Counted from the stretch's first letter, positions 46,250 to 58,633 are shown. The stretch: 64,000 nucleotides of DNA from Pleurodeles waltl (GCF_031143425.1 NC_090450.1:224823442-224887441), one strand, 5' to 3'. The notes: a model not told the origin generated them from the letters alone. Translations and numbers: made by a program.

Positions 46250-48340
46250 TGTTAGAAATGGGGTCTTTGGTTGACAGTCAGGTTACCTCCTGTTCAAGCA
46301 AGGACCCTCACTCTAGTCAGGGTAAAAGAGAATCACCCTCAGCTAACCCCTGCTTACCCTCTTGGTAGCTTGGCAGAGCAGTAGGCTTAACTTCTGAGTG
46401 CTAGGTGTAAAGTATTTGTACCAACACACACAGTAACTTAATGAAAACACTACAAAATGACACAACACCAGTTTAGAAAAATAGGAAATATTTATCTAAA
46501 CAAAACAAGACCAAAACGACAAAAATCCACCATACACAAGTCAAGTTATCAATTAAAAATCAAAAAGAGTCTTTAAGTAGTTTTAAAAACACACTAGCGC
46601 TGCTAGAGTGAAAATGTACCTGGTGTGCGTCAAAAATAACCCCGCACGGGCGGGTGTGCGTCAAAAATAACTCCGCACGGCGGTACTTGAGTAAAAAATC
46701 CAGCTGCACGATGATTTGAAAATCCCGCAGCGCAGGTTGTGATCTCCCAGCCTCCGTCAGCGATGCTGCGCGTCGTTCTCCTGCTCCGTGCGTCGATTTT
46801 TTGGTCGCGTTTTCTGCGAGCGTCGTTTCTCAGCTGCGGAGCCGGCGGTGCGTTGTTTTTTCAGCCGCAGATCGGATTTGCGTCAATCTTTTCCCCGCAC
46901 GGCGCTCTGTGCGTGGATTTTCTTGTCTTTAGGCTGCCAGCTTCTCCTTTCAGGGTCCCAGGAACTGGATGGGCACCACAGGGCAGAGTAGGAGTCTCTC
47001 CAGAAACTCCAGGTGCTGGCAGAGAGAAGTCTTGGCTGTCCCTGAGACTTCAAACAACAGGAGGCAAGCTCTAGATCAAGCCCTTGGAGATTTCTTCTCA
47101 AGATGGAAGGCACACAAAGTCCAGTCTTTGCCCTCTTACTCTGGCAGAAGCAGCAACTGCAGGATAGCTCCACAAAGCACAGTCACAGGCAGGGCAGCTC
47201 TTCTTCCTCAGCTATTCAGCTCTTCTCCAGGCAGAGGTTCCTCTTGGTTCCAGAAGTGTTTCTCCAGTCTGTAGATTTGGGTGCCCTTCTTATACCCATT
47301 TTAGTCTTTGAAGTCACCTTTCTTCAAAGGGGACTCACACCAACTTGTGAAATCCTGCCTTGCCCAGGCAAGGCCTCAGACACACACCAGGGGGTTGGAG
47401 TCTGCATTGTCAGAGGCAGGCACAGTCCTTTCAGATGAGAGTGACCACTCCACCCCTCCCTCCTAGCAGAGGTGGCTAATCAGGAAATGCAGGTTACACC
47501 CCAGCTCCCTTTGTGTCACTGTCTGGTGTGAGGTGAAAAACAACCCAACTGTCAAACTGACCCAGACAGGGAATCCACAACCAAGGCAGAGTCACAGAAT
47601 GGTTTAAGCAAGAAAATGCTCACTTTCTAAAAGTGGCATTTTCAAACGCACAATCTCAAAATCAACTTTACTAAAAGATGTATTTTTAAATTGTGAGTTC
47701 AGGGACCCCAAACTCCACATGTCCATCTACTCTCTAGGGGAATCTACACTTTAATCATATTTAAAGGTAGCCCCCATATTATCCTATGAGAGAGACAGGC
47801 TTTGCAACAGTGAAAAACGAAATTGGCAGTATTTCACTGTCAGGACATATAAACCACATTACTATATGTCCTACCTTATCCATACACTGCACCCTGCCCT
47901 TGGGGCTACCTAGGGCCTACCTTAGGGGTGCCTTACATGTAAGAAAAGGGAAGGTTTAGGCTTGGCAAGTGGGTATACTTGCCAAGTCGAATTTACAGTG
48001 TAAAAATACACACACAGACACTGCAGTGGCAGGTCTGAGACATGATTACAGAGCTACTTATGTGGGTGGCACAACCAGTGCTGCAGGCCCACTAGTAGCA
48101 TTTGATTTACAGGCCCTGGCACCTCTAGTGCACCTTACTAGGGACTTACTAGTAAATCAAATATGCCAATCATGGATAAACCAATTACATACAATTTACA
48201 CGGAGAGCATATGCACTTTAGCACTGGTTAGCAGTGGTAAAGTGCTCAGAGTTGAAAAGCCAACAGCAACAGGTCAGAAAAAAATAGGAGGCAGGAGGCA
48301 AAAAGACTGGGGATGACCCTGCATAAGCAAAAGTCCAACA
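46250..48340 (-). repeat. 3' LTR (in element orientation), 2,091 bp
   Basis: Matches the right LTR with about 30 substitutions and one-base indels by eye, roughly 98.5% identity, so insertion was fairly recent. A minus-strand TATAAG near 47,290-47,295 could be the promoter box. It contains a short tandem pair GTGTGCGTCAAAAATAAC at 46,622 and 46,651. ORFs found at the same places in both LTRs (for example 47,103-47,438) only reflect this identity. Confidence 0.85.
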
Positions 48341-48514
48341 CGACCCCCTACCAGCCTAAAGCCAGGGGAGAACAATCAATACCTTGATGTACTTCCCTGA
48401 TTGGGGCGATAGAACAAGGACCCAGGCCCACAACAGCAGGGGCATGTTCCAGTTCTACGCCTTCCTGACTCCAGTTGGATCCCTCTGTCCATACTCTCAG
48501 GGCCCACTAAGCTA
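48341..48514 (-). other. Interior 3' segment of the LTR element
   Basis: The short non-coding region between the end of the gag-related ORF and the 3' LTR. A clear polypurine tract is not visible; GGTAGGGGGTCG next to the LTR is the best candidate. Confidence 0.4.
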
Positions 48515-51172
48515 ACCTATGGGGAACCCTTCTCCACATCTACAGACACCATCTGTGCAGCGCCTAACTTTACTTTGCTCACAGATGTATTGCAATGGGC
48601 AGATAGTACCACCAGGGCCAACACAGTGGTGTTGCCCACTCCACCCCCGGGGTGTGACTCTCGCCCCCCCCCCCCCAGGGGCAACTCTGTCCACCAGGAC
48701 AGCAAGCCACGGTGGCCCCGGACAACTGTCAGGGATGAGAGCCCGACCTCAGGCCTCTCCAACCACTGTGACTGCGGAGAGTGGGGGGCGGTAGCCCCAG
48801 GTGCCTGGCACCCTTTGACCACTCTCTCTTCCACCAGGTCAGGGATGACAACCTGACCCTGGTCCTCCCCTCTGGGGCTCTGTACCCTCCCTGCAGAAGC
48901 GGCACCCCCAGAGTCAAAAACTGTCAGGGTGCTTGTAGAAGCAGTCCTGCACAATTCTTCCACCAGTGCAGGGCTGTTAACCTGCAACTGGTCCGCCAAC
49001 CTGGGGTCTGTACCTTCAGGTTGGACCAGGGCCAGGGGTGAGGCTTCCCTCCCCCTGCCCTCCCTTCTGGGGTCCTGCACCCCCCAACTAGGAGTGGCCC
49101 CCTCAGAAGACAACATGGGATGGGCACTGTTAGCAGTAGCCCCTTCCTCCAGGTCAGGGGGGACACCCTGAACCTGGCCTTCCAATCCAGGGTCTGTACC
49201 CTTAGATTGCACTGGGGCCAGGGGTGAGGCTCTTTCTCCCCTGCCCCTACTCTCAGGGTTCTGCACCCCCCCCCTCAGGGAGATTACCCCTTGAAATCAC
49301 ACCAGGGGGGGTGATTGGGCAAACCGCCCACCCCTTCAGGTCAGGGTTTACCCCCTGCACCTGATCCTCCAGTCCAGGGTCTGTACCCACAGACTGGACC
49401 ACTGCCTGGCAACCCAGGACTTCCTGGGGGGCATACCTACCCCCCACCAGGTCAGAGTTTACCCTCTGAACCTGGTCATCCAACCCAGGATCACCACCCT
49501 GCGGTTGAACCACTGCCTGGCACACCAGGACTTCCAGGGGGGCACACTTACCCCCCTCAAGGGACACACTGTCCCCAAGGGCCACACAAGAGTCTGGCTG
49601 GCGCAGGTCTCCTGACCTCTGCCCATCTGACAGAGTCTGGATTCCCCCCAACCCAGAAATGGTCTCACCAAGGTCATTCCTGGGGGGCTCTGCTCTCAGA
49701 GCTGACCCCTGACCCTCCAGGTTCTCCACTGGGGTCCGCAACCCCCTCTCAACCCTCTGTCTGGACTTCTGCACCCCCTCACTAGGAGTGGTACTGCCAG
49801 ACACCAGAACTGGTGGGACGCTGGCTACAGCCGCCCCCCCAAGTTCTCCTGACACTGTGGGATCTCCCTCAACAGATGGCCCTATGGTACAGGCTAGGCT
49901 CCCCTCCTGGTGTTCCCTCATGGAACCCTCCATGACCTGGGACCGGATCTCGGGCACCTTGGACCTCAGCCCATCCCCATTCCCTCTCCTCAGAGACTGG
50001 ACATGGGGTCCCTCACCCATCCCACTACACTGGGACCTACCTGGGACACTACAATCCTTCCCTACCTCACCTGGTTGGGAAATACCTGTACCACTCCTCT
50101 CAGGAGCCCCCCCAAATGCCTCTTCAGACTCTCTGGTACTCACCCAGAAGTCTGCCTCCATTGTAAGCTCCCTGGGGTCAGAGAACTCACACTCCACCTG
50201 GTGTTGGCGTAGCTCTGGAAAATAAGGACTAGACATATGCTCTCCAGCAATTACATCACTCAGCCCCTTACATGAATTAACCAAAGTACCCTTCACCCAA
50301 CCATCCAGTGACTCTGCTTTGGAAAAGCACCCCACATCACCCTCCTGAGACTGGTGAGACAGTACCTGACTGTCCCTGACACTCAACCCACACTCTTCTG
50401 GGATGTCTTCACACTCCATAACCAGGACTTCTACCTGGGAGGAACCCCTCTCCCTGTCACTCTCACCTAGAGTCAGTAGAGTGTCCCTCCCACCAGTAGG
50501 AATATGACTCCCCATGCCAGTTCCCCAATCCACCTCAGGGACCCTGTGCATCACTGGAGCTACCTCATACCCCTGAACCTCCTGGTGTGTGTTAACTCCC
50601 TCCTTCAAGTAGGGCACCACATCTCTGGGCATGTGCACTTCTTCAGCAGCACTAGATACAAAATTGTTGCTGGCACCATTCCAGCTGGATTCAGCCCTCA
50701 TGACCTCCAGCTCCTTCATTTTGAGCTCATAAGCCCAAATCCTCTTTTTGATCTCTAAGTCCCTCCTCCTTTCTTCCAACTCCTTCATCCTTTGCATCCT
50801 CAACTCCTTGAACCGGCGAGCCCTCTCTGCCTGTCTGTCCTGTAACTCTTCAGGAGTCAGACCCTTGGATTACACCCTGCTACCCCTCCTGGGGACCCTC
50901 CCCCCAGGCGTAACAGGTACCTCCACTACACCACTGTGTATCCTCTGCACTTCCCCACCCACATTCTCCTCCTCTGTGTGCCCTCCAGCCTTCTTGATTG
51001 TCACCCAGGCCCTCTGTGCCTTTTGCTGCTCCCCCTCCCTGGTGGAGCTCTCAGTGGGACAGTCAAGATCTTTAAGGAACTGTTTCAATTGAGCAACTGA
51101 GTACTCCTTCAGGTTCTCCATTTCAAACACAGCTCCAGCTGTTGCATCTCCAGATTGAGACATGATGGTCAC
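48515..51172 (-). pseudogene. gag-like ORF of the LTR retrotransposon (one stop, one frameshift)
   Basis: It starts at 51,172 (a second Met lies three codons on). The N-terminal part has S-V-A-Q-L-K-Q-F-L-K-D-L-D-C-P and continues to an in-frame TAA at 50,872-50,870. The same frame then carries a highly charged probable coiled coil (R-M-K-E-L-E-E-R-R-R-D-L-E) and a long acidic, Gly/Pro/Ser-rich region down to 49,253. In a G run near 49,260-49,270 the frame changes and continues to 48,515. From about 49,700 down, units with T-D-P-G-L-E-D-Q-V-Q-G-V-N-P-D-L are repeated several times. It would form the particle shell. No Cys-His zinc knuckle or protease is visible. I call it gag-like from position and style only. 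Confidence 0.55.
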
Positions 51173-51387
51173 AAGTGCAAAGTTCCAAAGGCAGAAAATA
51201 AGTTCCCAATAAAGTAAAAAGAATCAGTCAAGGGAACAGCAAAATCATGGAAGTAAAACAAAAAGGAGTCCTTAAGAGAAAAAGCAAAAGATCACCAAGC
51301 AAGTAGTATGTGGTCACGTAGTGGTCTGAACTCAAACAGTAGTGTACACTTAATCACTGTATGTCAAGTACAAATAGAAGTCCAAAT

Positions 51388-51405
51388 CCCGTCCGCTGAT
51401 CACCA
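51388..51405 (-). promoter_or_regulatory. Candidate primer-binding site
   Basis: One base inside the 5' LTR (element orientation) the minus strand reads TGGTGATCAGCGGACGGGAT. It begins with TGG, as expected for pairing with a tRNA CCA end. With two small gaps it resembles the complement of a leucine tRNA 3' end. The tRNA identity is a guess. Confidence 0.45.
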
Positions 51406-51406
51406 A

Positions 51407-53498
51407 TGTTAGAAATGGGGTCTTTGGTTGACAGTCAGGTTACCTCCTGTTCAAGCAAGGACCCTCACTCTAGTCAGGGTAAAAGAGAATCACCCTCAGC
51501 TAACCCCTGCTTACCCCCTTGGTAGCTTGGCAGAGCAGTAGGCTTAACTTCAGAGTGCTAGGTGTAAAGTATTTGTACCAACACACACAGTAACTTAATG
51601 AAAACACTACAAAATGACACAACACCAGTTTAGAAAAATAGGAAATATTTATCTAAACAAAACAAGACCAAAACGACAAAAATCCACCATACACAAGTCA
51701 AGTTATCAATTAAAAACCAAAAAGAGTCTTTAAGTAGTTTTAAAAACATACTAGCGCTGCTAGAGTGAAAATGTACCTGGTGTGCGTCAAAAATAACCCC
51801 GCACGGGCGGGTGTGCGTCAAAAATAACTTCGCACGGCGGTACTTGAGTCAAAAATCCAGCCGCACGATGATTTGAAAATCACGCAGCGCAGGTTGTGAT
51901 CTCCCAGCCTCCGTCACCGATGCTGCGCGTCGTTTCTCCTGCTCCGTGCATCGATTTTTCGGTTGCGTTTCCTGCGAGCGTCGTTTCTCAGCTGCGGAGC
52001 CGGCGGCGCGGCGTTTTTTCAGCCGCAGATCGGATTTGCGTCAATCTTTTCCCCGCACGGCGCTCTGTGCGTGGATTTTCTTGTCTTTAGGCTGCCAGCT
52101 TCTCCTTTCAGGGTCCCAGGAACTGGATGGGCACCACAGGGCAGAGTAGGAGTCTCTCCAGAGACTCCAGGTGCTGGCAGAGAGAAGTCTTTGCTGTCCC
52201 TGAGACTTCAAACAACAAGAGGCAAGCTCTAGATCAAGCCCTTGGAGATTTCTTCTCAAGATGGAAGGCACACAAAGTCCAGTCTTTGCCCTCTTACTCT
52301 GGCAGAAGCAGCAACTGCAGGATAGCTCCACAAAGCACAGTCACAGGCAGGGCAGCTCTTCTTCCTCAGCTATTCAGCTCTTCTCCAGGCAGAGGTTCCT
52401 CTTGGTTCCAGAAGTGTTTCTCCAGTCTGTAGATTTGGGTGCCCTTCTTATACCCATTTTAGTCTTTGAAGTCACCTTTCTTCAAAGGGGACTCACACCT
52501 ACTTGTGAAATCCTGCCTTGCCCAGGCAAGGCCTCAGACACACACCAGGGGGTTGGAGTCTGCATTGTCAGAGGCAGGCACAGTCCTTTCAGATGAGAGT
52601 GACCACTCCACCCCTCCCTCCTAGCAGAGATGGCTAATCAGGAAATGCAGGTTACACCCCAGCTCCCTTTGTGTCACTGTCTGGTGTGAGGTGAAAAACA
52701 ACCCAACTGTCAAACTGACCCAGACAGGGAATCCACAACCAAGGCAGAGTCACAGAATGGTTTAAGCAAGAAAATGCTCACTTTCTAAAAGTGGCATTTT
52801 CAAACGCACAATCTCAAAATCAACTTTACTAAAAGATGTATTTTTAAATTGCGAGTTCAGGGACCCCAAACTCCACATGTCCATCTACTCTCTAGGGGAA
52901 TCTACACTTTAATCATATTTAAAGGTAGCCCCCATATTATCCTATGAGAGAGACAGGCTTTGCAACAGTGAAAAACGAAATTGGCAGTATTTCACTGTCA
53001 GGACATATAAACCACATTAATATATGTCCTACCTTATCCATACACTGCACCCAGCCCTTGGGGCTACCTAGGGCCTACCTTAGGGGTGCCTTACATGTAA
53101 GAAAAGGGAAGGTTTAGGCTTGGCAAGTGGGTACACTTGCCAAGTCGAATTTACTGTGTAAAAATATACACACAGACACTGCAGTGGCAGGTCTGAGACA
53201 TGATTACAGAGCTACTAATGTGGGTGGCACAACCAGTGCTGCAGGCCCACTAGTAGCATTTGATTTACAGGCCCTGGCACCTCTAGTGCACCTTACTAGG
53301 GACTTACTAGTAAATCAAATATGCCAATCATGGATAAACCAATTACATACAATTTACACGGAGAGCATATGCACTTTAGCACTGGTTAGCAGTGGTAAAG
53401 TGCTCAGAGTTGAAAAGCCAACAGCAACAGGTCAGAAAAAAATAGGAGGCAGGAGGCAAAAAGACTGGGGATGACCCTGCATAAGCAAAAGTCCAACA
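51407..53498 (-). repeat. 5' LTR (in element orientation), 2,092 bp
   Basis: Near-identical partner of the LTR at 46,250-48,340. The same TG...CA edges. The sequence beyond 53,498 belongs to the interrupted Harbinger accessory exon. Confidence 0.85.
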
Positions 53499-53503
53499 GG
53501 CAC
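53499..53503. repeat. Right target-site duplication GGCAC
   Basis: Second copy of the five bases at 46,245-46,249. Confidence 0.85.
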
Positions 53504-55229
53504 ATTGCCAGCTGTCGCAAACACTGGCATGATCTTAAGCACAGAACTAAGGCAATACTGTCCATGTGGCACAGACTCATATTACCGGGTGGTTTTCTGT
53601 GTGAATGTTGTTCCTTCCACATTTTCATCCTCTGATGTGTGTATTGCCTCTTATGCCATGCGTGTTGCTGTTGTTGAGGGGGCCACACACACATCAGGGG
53701 ATAGAGATGTGGAGTCAAAGATCCCAGCAGCTGGCTTTTGTGGGAACACATAAGGCATCACTGCAGCATGGAGGAACTGCTAATTTCTCATCACCCCAGC
53801 AACATCACGGTGGTAGGCAGCCATGTTTTCCCAGAGGGAGGCCATGTCCCACTGTATAGACTCCAGGTTATTCTGTATAGCCCCCAGCCTGTTGTCTATC
53901 ATGCTGCTGTCACTTATGGGAGGGCAATTGTTGAAGACTCCTCCTCACAACAGCAGTTATATCAGCCAGGAACTGCTGTAGTCCACTTAGCAGGGAGTGG
54001 GTGCGTCTGATGGCAGCTGAGAGGCACCTCTGCACTCCCTCTAGGCTGCCTACCATGGTCTCCATCCCCATCCGCACATGCTTGGCCAGCTCCCGTTGGA
54101 CTCCTACTTCTGTCCTCTGCAAGGTGATGTCTTGGTCCTCGGAGTCCAGGTCTGTGTCAGTACTGGCTGGTGCTGTGTGTTGGTAGCTGGATGGTTCATG
54201 TGGGGACCCTGTAATTCTGTGCGTCTTCCCTGCAAATGGAGGTGCTGTCTGGAGGGAACCTAGGACGTCCTGGAGAGTCTCTTCATTGATGGCCGGCAGC
54301 TGGTCATCCATGTCATCTGTAAAATCCATGACAGGCAGGTCGGCAGGAGGCAAGGCATCATCCTCTGCAATGAGATAGTGATATGTCAATCTTTGTTGAC
54401 ATGGCACATCATTTACTTGCTACTGGAAGCTCAGTGACATGTTACAGACCCCGGGTTGCAGTCGTAAATTATATGTTGCATTGTGCTTTGATCCCACACC
54501 ACCAACTTCCTTGCAGACTCCTTGCCCCTGCTACTGACACTATGGTGGCACATAATTTACCTTCTTATTCACAATGCCGGACATTCCCACAGTAGTGTAA
54601 TCTGTGCTGTCACTTTTTTGGTGCTATAATGCTTTGGCTCCATGAATTATGGCACTAGTGCAGCAAGGCACAGGTAGGTCCATTGCTTACAATTCTTCTG
54701 TTACATTCTCATCTGCCTCTGGCAGGCCTCACACATGTGTAAATTGTATGGGACAGTCCATCCATTAGGGTTTGTCTGCCTCATTAGTTTGTCCCTCCCT
54801 ACATTTGGGACATTTCCTTACATACAGTATATCTGCCACATGCATATGTTGGTCTAAGGATGTAGAATGTGAATCAATGCATGCATTTTGAGACTTTGTT
54901 GAGGTGGCACAAGGGGAACTTGTGCAGCTTGGATCCACATTGGCAACTAATTGTATGATGGTACAGTTGCATTCCGCGCTAAAGACATTGTGCAGGAAAT
55001 GCAACTTTGATGTCATGTGTGCCAGTTCTTACGCATGTAGATGTCCCATTAAGCAATACACTAACTCTTCACACAACACAGTCAACCTAGTTACATGGTG
55101 AGATTGAAGCTACCTGTACAGCTGCCCAAATGATGGTCACAGACATGCCCCATGTGTTGTATGAGTTCACTTTTGTGCCCATTCCCAAATCTCGCAAAGA
55201 GGTGTGTCTGTCGGTGTTCCACAGGTTGT

Positions 55230-55830
55230 TTACTTAGGCCCTGCACACAGCTCAGTGCAACAGCAATATAAGTTGCACGGCGCTGTGCCACTTTTGAAAC
55301 ACAGGGATGTGCCATGTTTACTGGAATATGGCACACCCCTGTGTTTCCACCAACACCTGCACAGATTTGTTCACCCTGCACCAACATGGGCATCATTGCA
55401 CCATAGTGAAGGGATGCCTGCTTTGAAGGGATTGATTATTTATATGCAGGGAGGTGTCCCTTCCTGCACATGAAGAAACAATTATGGCAAGGTGGTATTT
55501 CTATGTGTGCTGCGGGCAATGACACAAGGCCGAAGGAAAGCATTTTGCCTTGTTGCGCCATCCTGACACCACCCCTGCGGTATTGTTGACTTCAACCACA
55601 GTCTCTGATGAACATGTTGTGTTGGATCTGGGACAATAACAATATGTAGTAGGTGTTGTTGTGGCACAGCCACAGGCACACTAATTGCACGTACCTTCCA
55701 GGCAATGTGCTGCATATTTACAAGGTGGTATAAAGCCACAGTAAGTGGCTTACGTCCACGTTGTGTATTTGTTGGAGTGCATTGCGCAACCGGATCGTCA
55801 CTATAAGTGTGGTTTGGGTGGCGCTAGGAC
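55230..55830. mobile_element. Hairpin-chain repeat (R1), copy 2
   Basis: Homologous to 36,700-37,400 in the same orientation. The first palindrome (about 55,299-55,350) pairs AAACACAGGGATGTGCCAT with ATGGCACACCCCTGTGTTT, a better stem than copy 1. Later landmarks GGTGTCCCTTCCTGCACAT, TTCTATGTGTGCT, ATATTTACAAGG and GGTGGCGCTAGGACG follow in order. It lies in the intron of the minus-strand H3 Myb accessory gene. Confidence 0.6.
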
Positions 55831-56139
55831 GTTTTGATTCAGAGCCTATGTGTCCCGATGTAACCCTTTAGCATGCATTAAGTGTTTGCTATGCGCCTCC
55901 CCTTTCTGCCATTTGTGAGATTCCAGATAGTCCCCCCCTGCAACTTATCCTGCATTTGTGGTAGTTCTTGGTAGCCTGTGCTGTCCTGCGATTCCAGTGA
56001 CCATCTCCTCCGGGATGACCTCTGCCACCACCTCCTCCATTTTCATCCAGGTCCTCCTGTGGTGCGGGACTTCCACCTCGAATCTGCAGTGCTGCCTTTC
56101 GGTTCCTGGACAGTTTCTCCTTAGTTCTACATTTGCAAT

Positions 56140-56996
56140 TGTAGTGAATACTATCTTGTTTTAATGGGAAGCAGGAGTTAGCTTAGCCCTCTAGCTTGTT
56201 GACTCATGCACACGTCACCCAGTGACTTTTACCCTACTTAGGTCACTCTGTTTTAGCGCATTTATTTAATTATATCTTTCAAGACGGCTGCATTGTTTCT
56301 AGTTAGGCTAATGTTTTAGTTTCATGTTACCAATGCCACCGCGCTAAGGCGTCACTATCAAGCAACTAAGATAAACAAGCTGAAGGTATTCACTTTAGGT
56401 ACTTTCTCTCTTGTGTGCTTTTGAGGGAATTGTTTATATAAATTGCAGTCTCAAGCATAACTTGTTACCTATTGTTTGGGAACCGACCTATGTCCGGAGT
56501 CCGCTCAGATCTGTATAAATACATCTCACACAGATAGTCAGTGGGATCGACCAGATGCCATCGCTGCTATCGATGCTGCAAGTCCCCTTGACGCTGACCC
56601 AGTCTTTGTGTCTTCAAGGAGTCTGAGCTAGAGATCTCATTTCAAGTGAACGAGGGTTGGGGGCTCTTCTCATGGACACCGCATTGGCAGATTAGATTTA
56701 TCACACGTAGCTCTGTTTAGGTTAAGGGTGAGGTTTATCATGGTAGGGCATCTCTCATGTAATTTCATGTTATTGCAAGATGGTGGGGGTCTTCGTACTA
56801 ATGACTCTCATTTTCACAATTCTGTTTCTTGAATTTTTCATTATCCTAATCATTTAGCCCATTTAATTTATCGTAGATTGCAGTATTGTTAATAATAAAC
56901 CTATTAAGACTTTTACTGCATCTCTTTTTATTGCCTGTGTTTGATTGAGACATGTTGTTCATGTGAGAAAGAGGTCATTTCAGTTTAACTACGACA
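56140..56996 (+). mobile_element. Retrovirus-like 5' LTR (candidate), about 857 bp
   Basis: Starts TGTAGT and ends ACTACGACA, giving short inverted edges with TG...CA. It contains TATATAAA near 56,435 and TATAAAT near 56,514, either of which could be the promoter box, and AATAAA at 56,894-56,899 as a polyadenylation signal. Harbinger Myb coding sequence stops exactly at its left edge, which supports 56,140 as the insertion point. The partner LTR is outside the window. No clear primer-binding site was recognised. Confidence 0.5.
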
Positions 56997-57438
56997 CTCC
57001 CTGAGATGTCACACTCGAGTCCATGCGTAAAGGCTGTCACAAATCGCCTTTTACTGTCTGGATTTTAGTGAGGAACTGCTTGTGAGCCAGGAGGGTTGGG
57101 ACGACAGTTGTGACTTGTTGTAGGACTGGCATAGCCGCCTACAAACATAAGTACTGTCATCCTTAAACCAGCAGTCTTGCCTAGAGAAATAGTCAAAGTA
57201 CGACATGACGCCACCAACAATGGTGTTTAGGCACTAATTTACAGATACCCTGACTATCACTGTCTCACATACAATCAGTACCCTAAGTACCATTATGCGG
57301 AGATGTCCGTGGTCTTAGGGAAGATCTTCTTTGGCTGAACAGGGAGCACCTAATTAGGCTGTAGGTTGTTCAAGCACGAACTCTTAAAAGGATTTTTCTC
57401 CCCACTTGGTGTTCCATCTCTCAAACCCATTACGCAAT
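56997..57438 (+). other. Untranslated leader of the retrovirus-like element
   Basis: Non-coding sequence between the candidate LTR and the gag start. I see no tRNA-complementary TGG-led site directly after the LTR. Confidence 0.4.
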
Positions 57439-58632
57439 ATGGCTAACGCTATAGACATTGCTGAGAATGTTAGACACTCATTAACATTACACTTAATAGT
57501 GTATGGCTTGTCATATGAGGGTGGGGATGTCACATTCATGTAGAAGCTAATGAAGCTTATCAAACAAAACATTTTATCCTGGGTTACCCCTGGTGAGGAA
57601 GACAACACTACATTCACATTCCATACATATAGAATAGCTAATGTACCACTACGGTACCAAGCATACCAGTATCTTGAAATAACGATCACTTATCAAGAAC
57701 ATCAGAACTGGTTTAATGGTGCCCTACCACACGTAATACAACCCGTGAGACTAGGTCCCTTAGGCAATGATGGACCAACGTGGCCTATGTTTACCACATA
57801 CACATATCACCCAGGTATACAAAATATGCAGGCAACTGATCTGCGCAACCTTTACCTTGAACTAGTAACACTATATAGATGACTTGTTCAGTTCATAATG
57901 CGAACTCTGAACACAACACCAGTGCGTCCAGTACAACTGGCACCTGCTGGATACCAATTGGCTACTACTGGGATTAATCCAAATACAGTACATTCTAACA
58001 TGGATAAAGTGCCCACAGAACAAGAGAACATTCCGTTCTGGATAGCCCAGAAAACAAATCAGCTGGAAGCTGTGTTTCCCCTTAGGGGACCACAGGAAAA
58101 ACATAGAATTCCCACAATGTGCTTGTCCTTTGGGATGGTTCCTTCTGTGGATGACTACGCCATCCTGGGGTACAGCCTTCGCTGCAATATATACTACTAC
58201 ACATGGTACCCTGACACTTGCCAATTTACCTGAAGTGTTAAAACAAATTCAGAATGAGCACGGGGTTGTTTCAGCCCTAGATTTGGGGCTGAAATTAATG
58301 CGTAACTTTGATGCAGTTTCCTCAATCATACTAAGTAACATTAAAGGGGAAGCAGTAGCACTGGCTGTGCACCTGTGCCAGCGTCTCAGAGAGATTCCAC
58401 ATTTGGGCCAGGAGAAACAGCTACCGAAAATTATTTCCGATACCTATACCAGTATAGGACGAGATACATTGGGAGCCAAACCAAAAAAGCCTGAAACACA
58501 AAGTACCACCACTAAGGAAGGTACTAAACAAGCACCGAGGGGTTCTAAAAAGCATTGGGATAAACAAAAACAATTTAAAGACAGACATCAGAAAGCAGAT
58601 TCTCCACACCCGGAGAACTCCGACAAGAGATA
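57439..58632 (+). pseudogene. Endogenous retrovirus-like gag, broken and truncated
   Basis: From the ATG at 57,439 one frame continues to about 58,160 with stop codons at 57,541 (TAG) and 57,880 (TGA). It then shifts to the next frame and continues to 58,632. The C-terminal part is helical and then strongly basic (Lys/Gln/Thr-rich), consistent with a capsid and nucleocapsid-like tail. No zinc knuckle is visible. Length (about 400 codons) and position behind an LTR fit a gag gene. I cannot assign the virus class. The reading ends where the Harbinger element H2b begins, so pol and env, if they exist, lie beyond it. Inactive as it stands. Confidence 0.5.
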
Positions 58633-58633
58633 T

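Larger units (their letters stand above)
46250..53498 (-). mobile_element. LTR retrotransposon with 2.09-kb LTRs and no pol, 7,249 bp
   Basis: Two direct repeats, 46,250-48,340 and 51,407-53,498, each start TGTTAG and end CCAACA, with TG...CA edges, and are bracketed by the 5-bp duplication GGCAC. The 3.07-kb interior has a gag-like ORF on the minus strand and no reverse transcriptase, integrase or protease that I can find. The element therefore reads right to left and must depend on enzymes from another element. It is inserted in the last exon of the H3 Myb accessory gene. The LTR ends and the gag style suggest a Ty3/gypsy-like relative, but that is inference. Confidence 0.85.
46010..56139 (-). 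pseudogene. H3 Myb accessory gene, split by two retroelements
   Basis: The minus-strand segment 56,139 to about 55,958 reads R-T-K-E-K-L-S-R-N-R-K-A-A-L, the end of a Myb/SANT domain, then a Pro-rich linker and, after a frame change, M-E-E-V-V-A-E-V-I-P-E-E. The domain start is cut off at 56,140 by a retrovirus-like LTR. After an intron holding an R1 repeat, a second exon starts at 54,367 following TCATTGCAG and runs open to 53,910 (acidic D-D-M-D-D-Q, then R-E-L-A-K-H-V-R-M-G-M helices), with further recognisable coding to about 53,499. The reading then jumps across the LTR retrotransposon to 46,249 and a minus-strand AATAAA near 46,019. It is the partner DNA-binding protein of a Harbinger transposase, now dead. 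Confidence 0.55.

Noticed and set aside
47103..47438. ORF of 111 codons that recurs at 52,261-52,596
   Set aside because: It is the same LTR sequence twice. The identity comes from the LTR pair and the frame is antisense to the element.
49315..50225. Pro-rich plus-strand ORFs inside the LTR element
   Set aside because: Antisense shadows of the minus-strand gag-like ORF.
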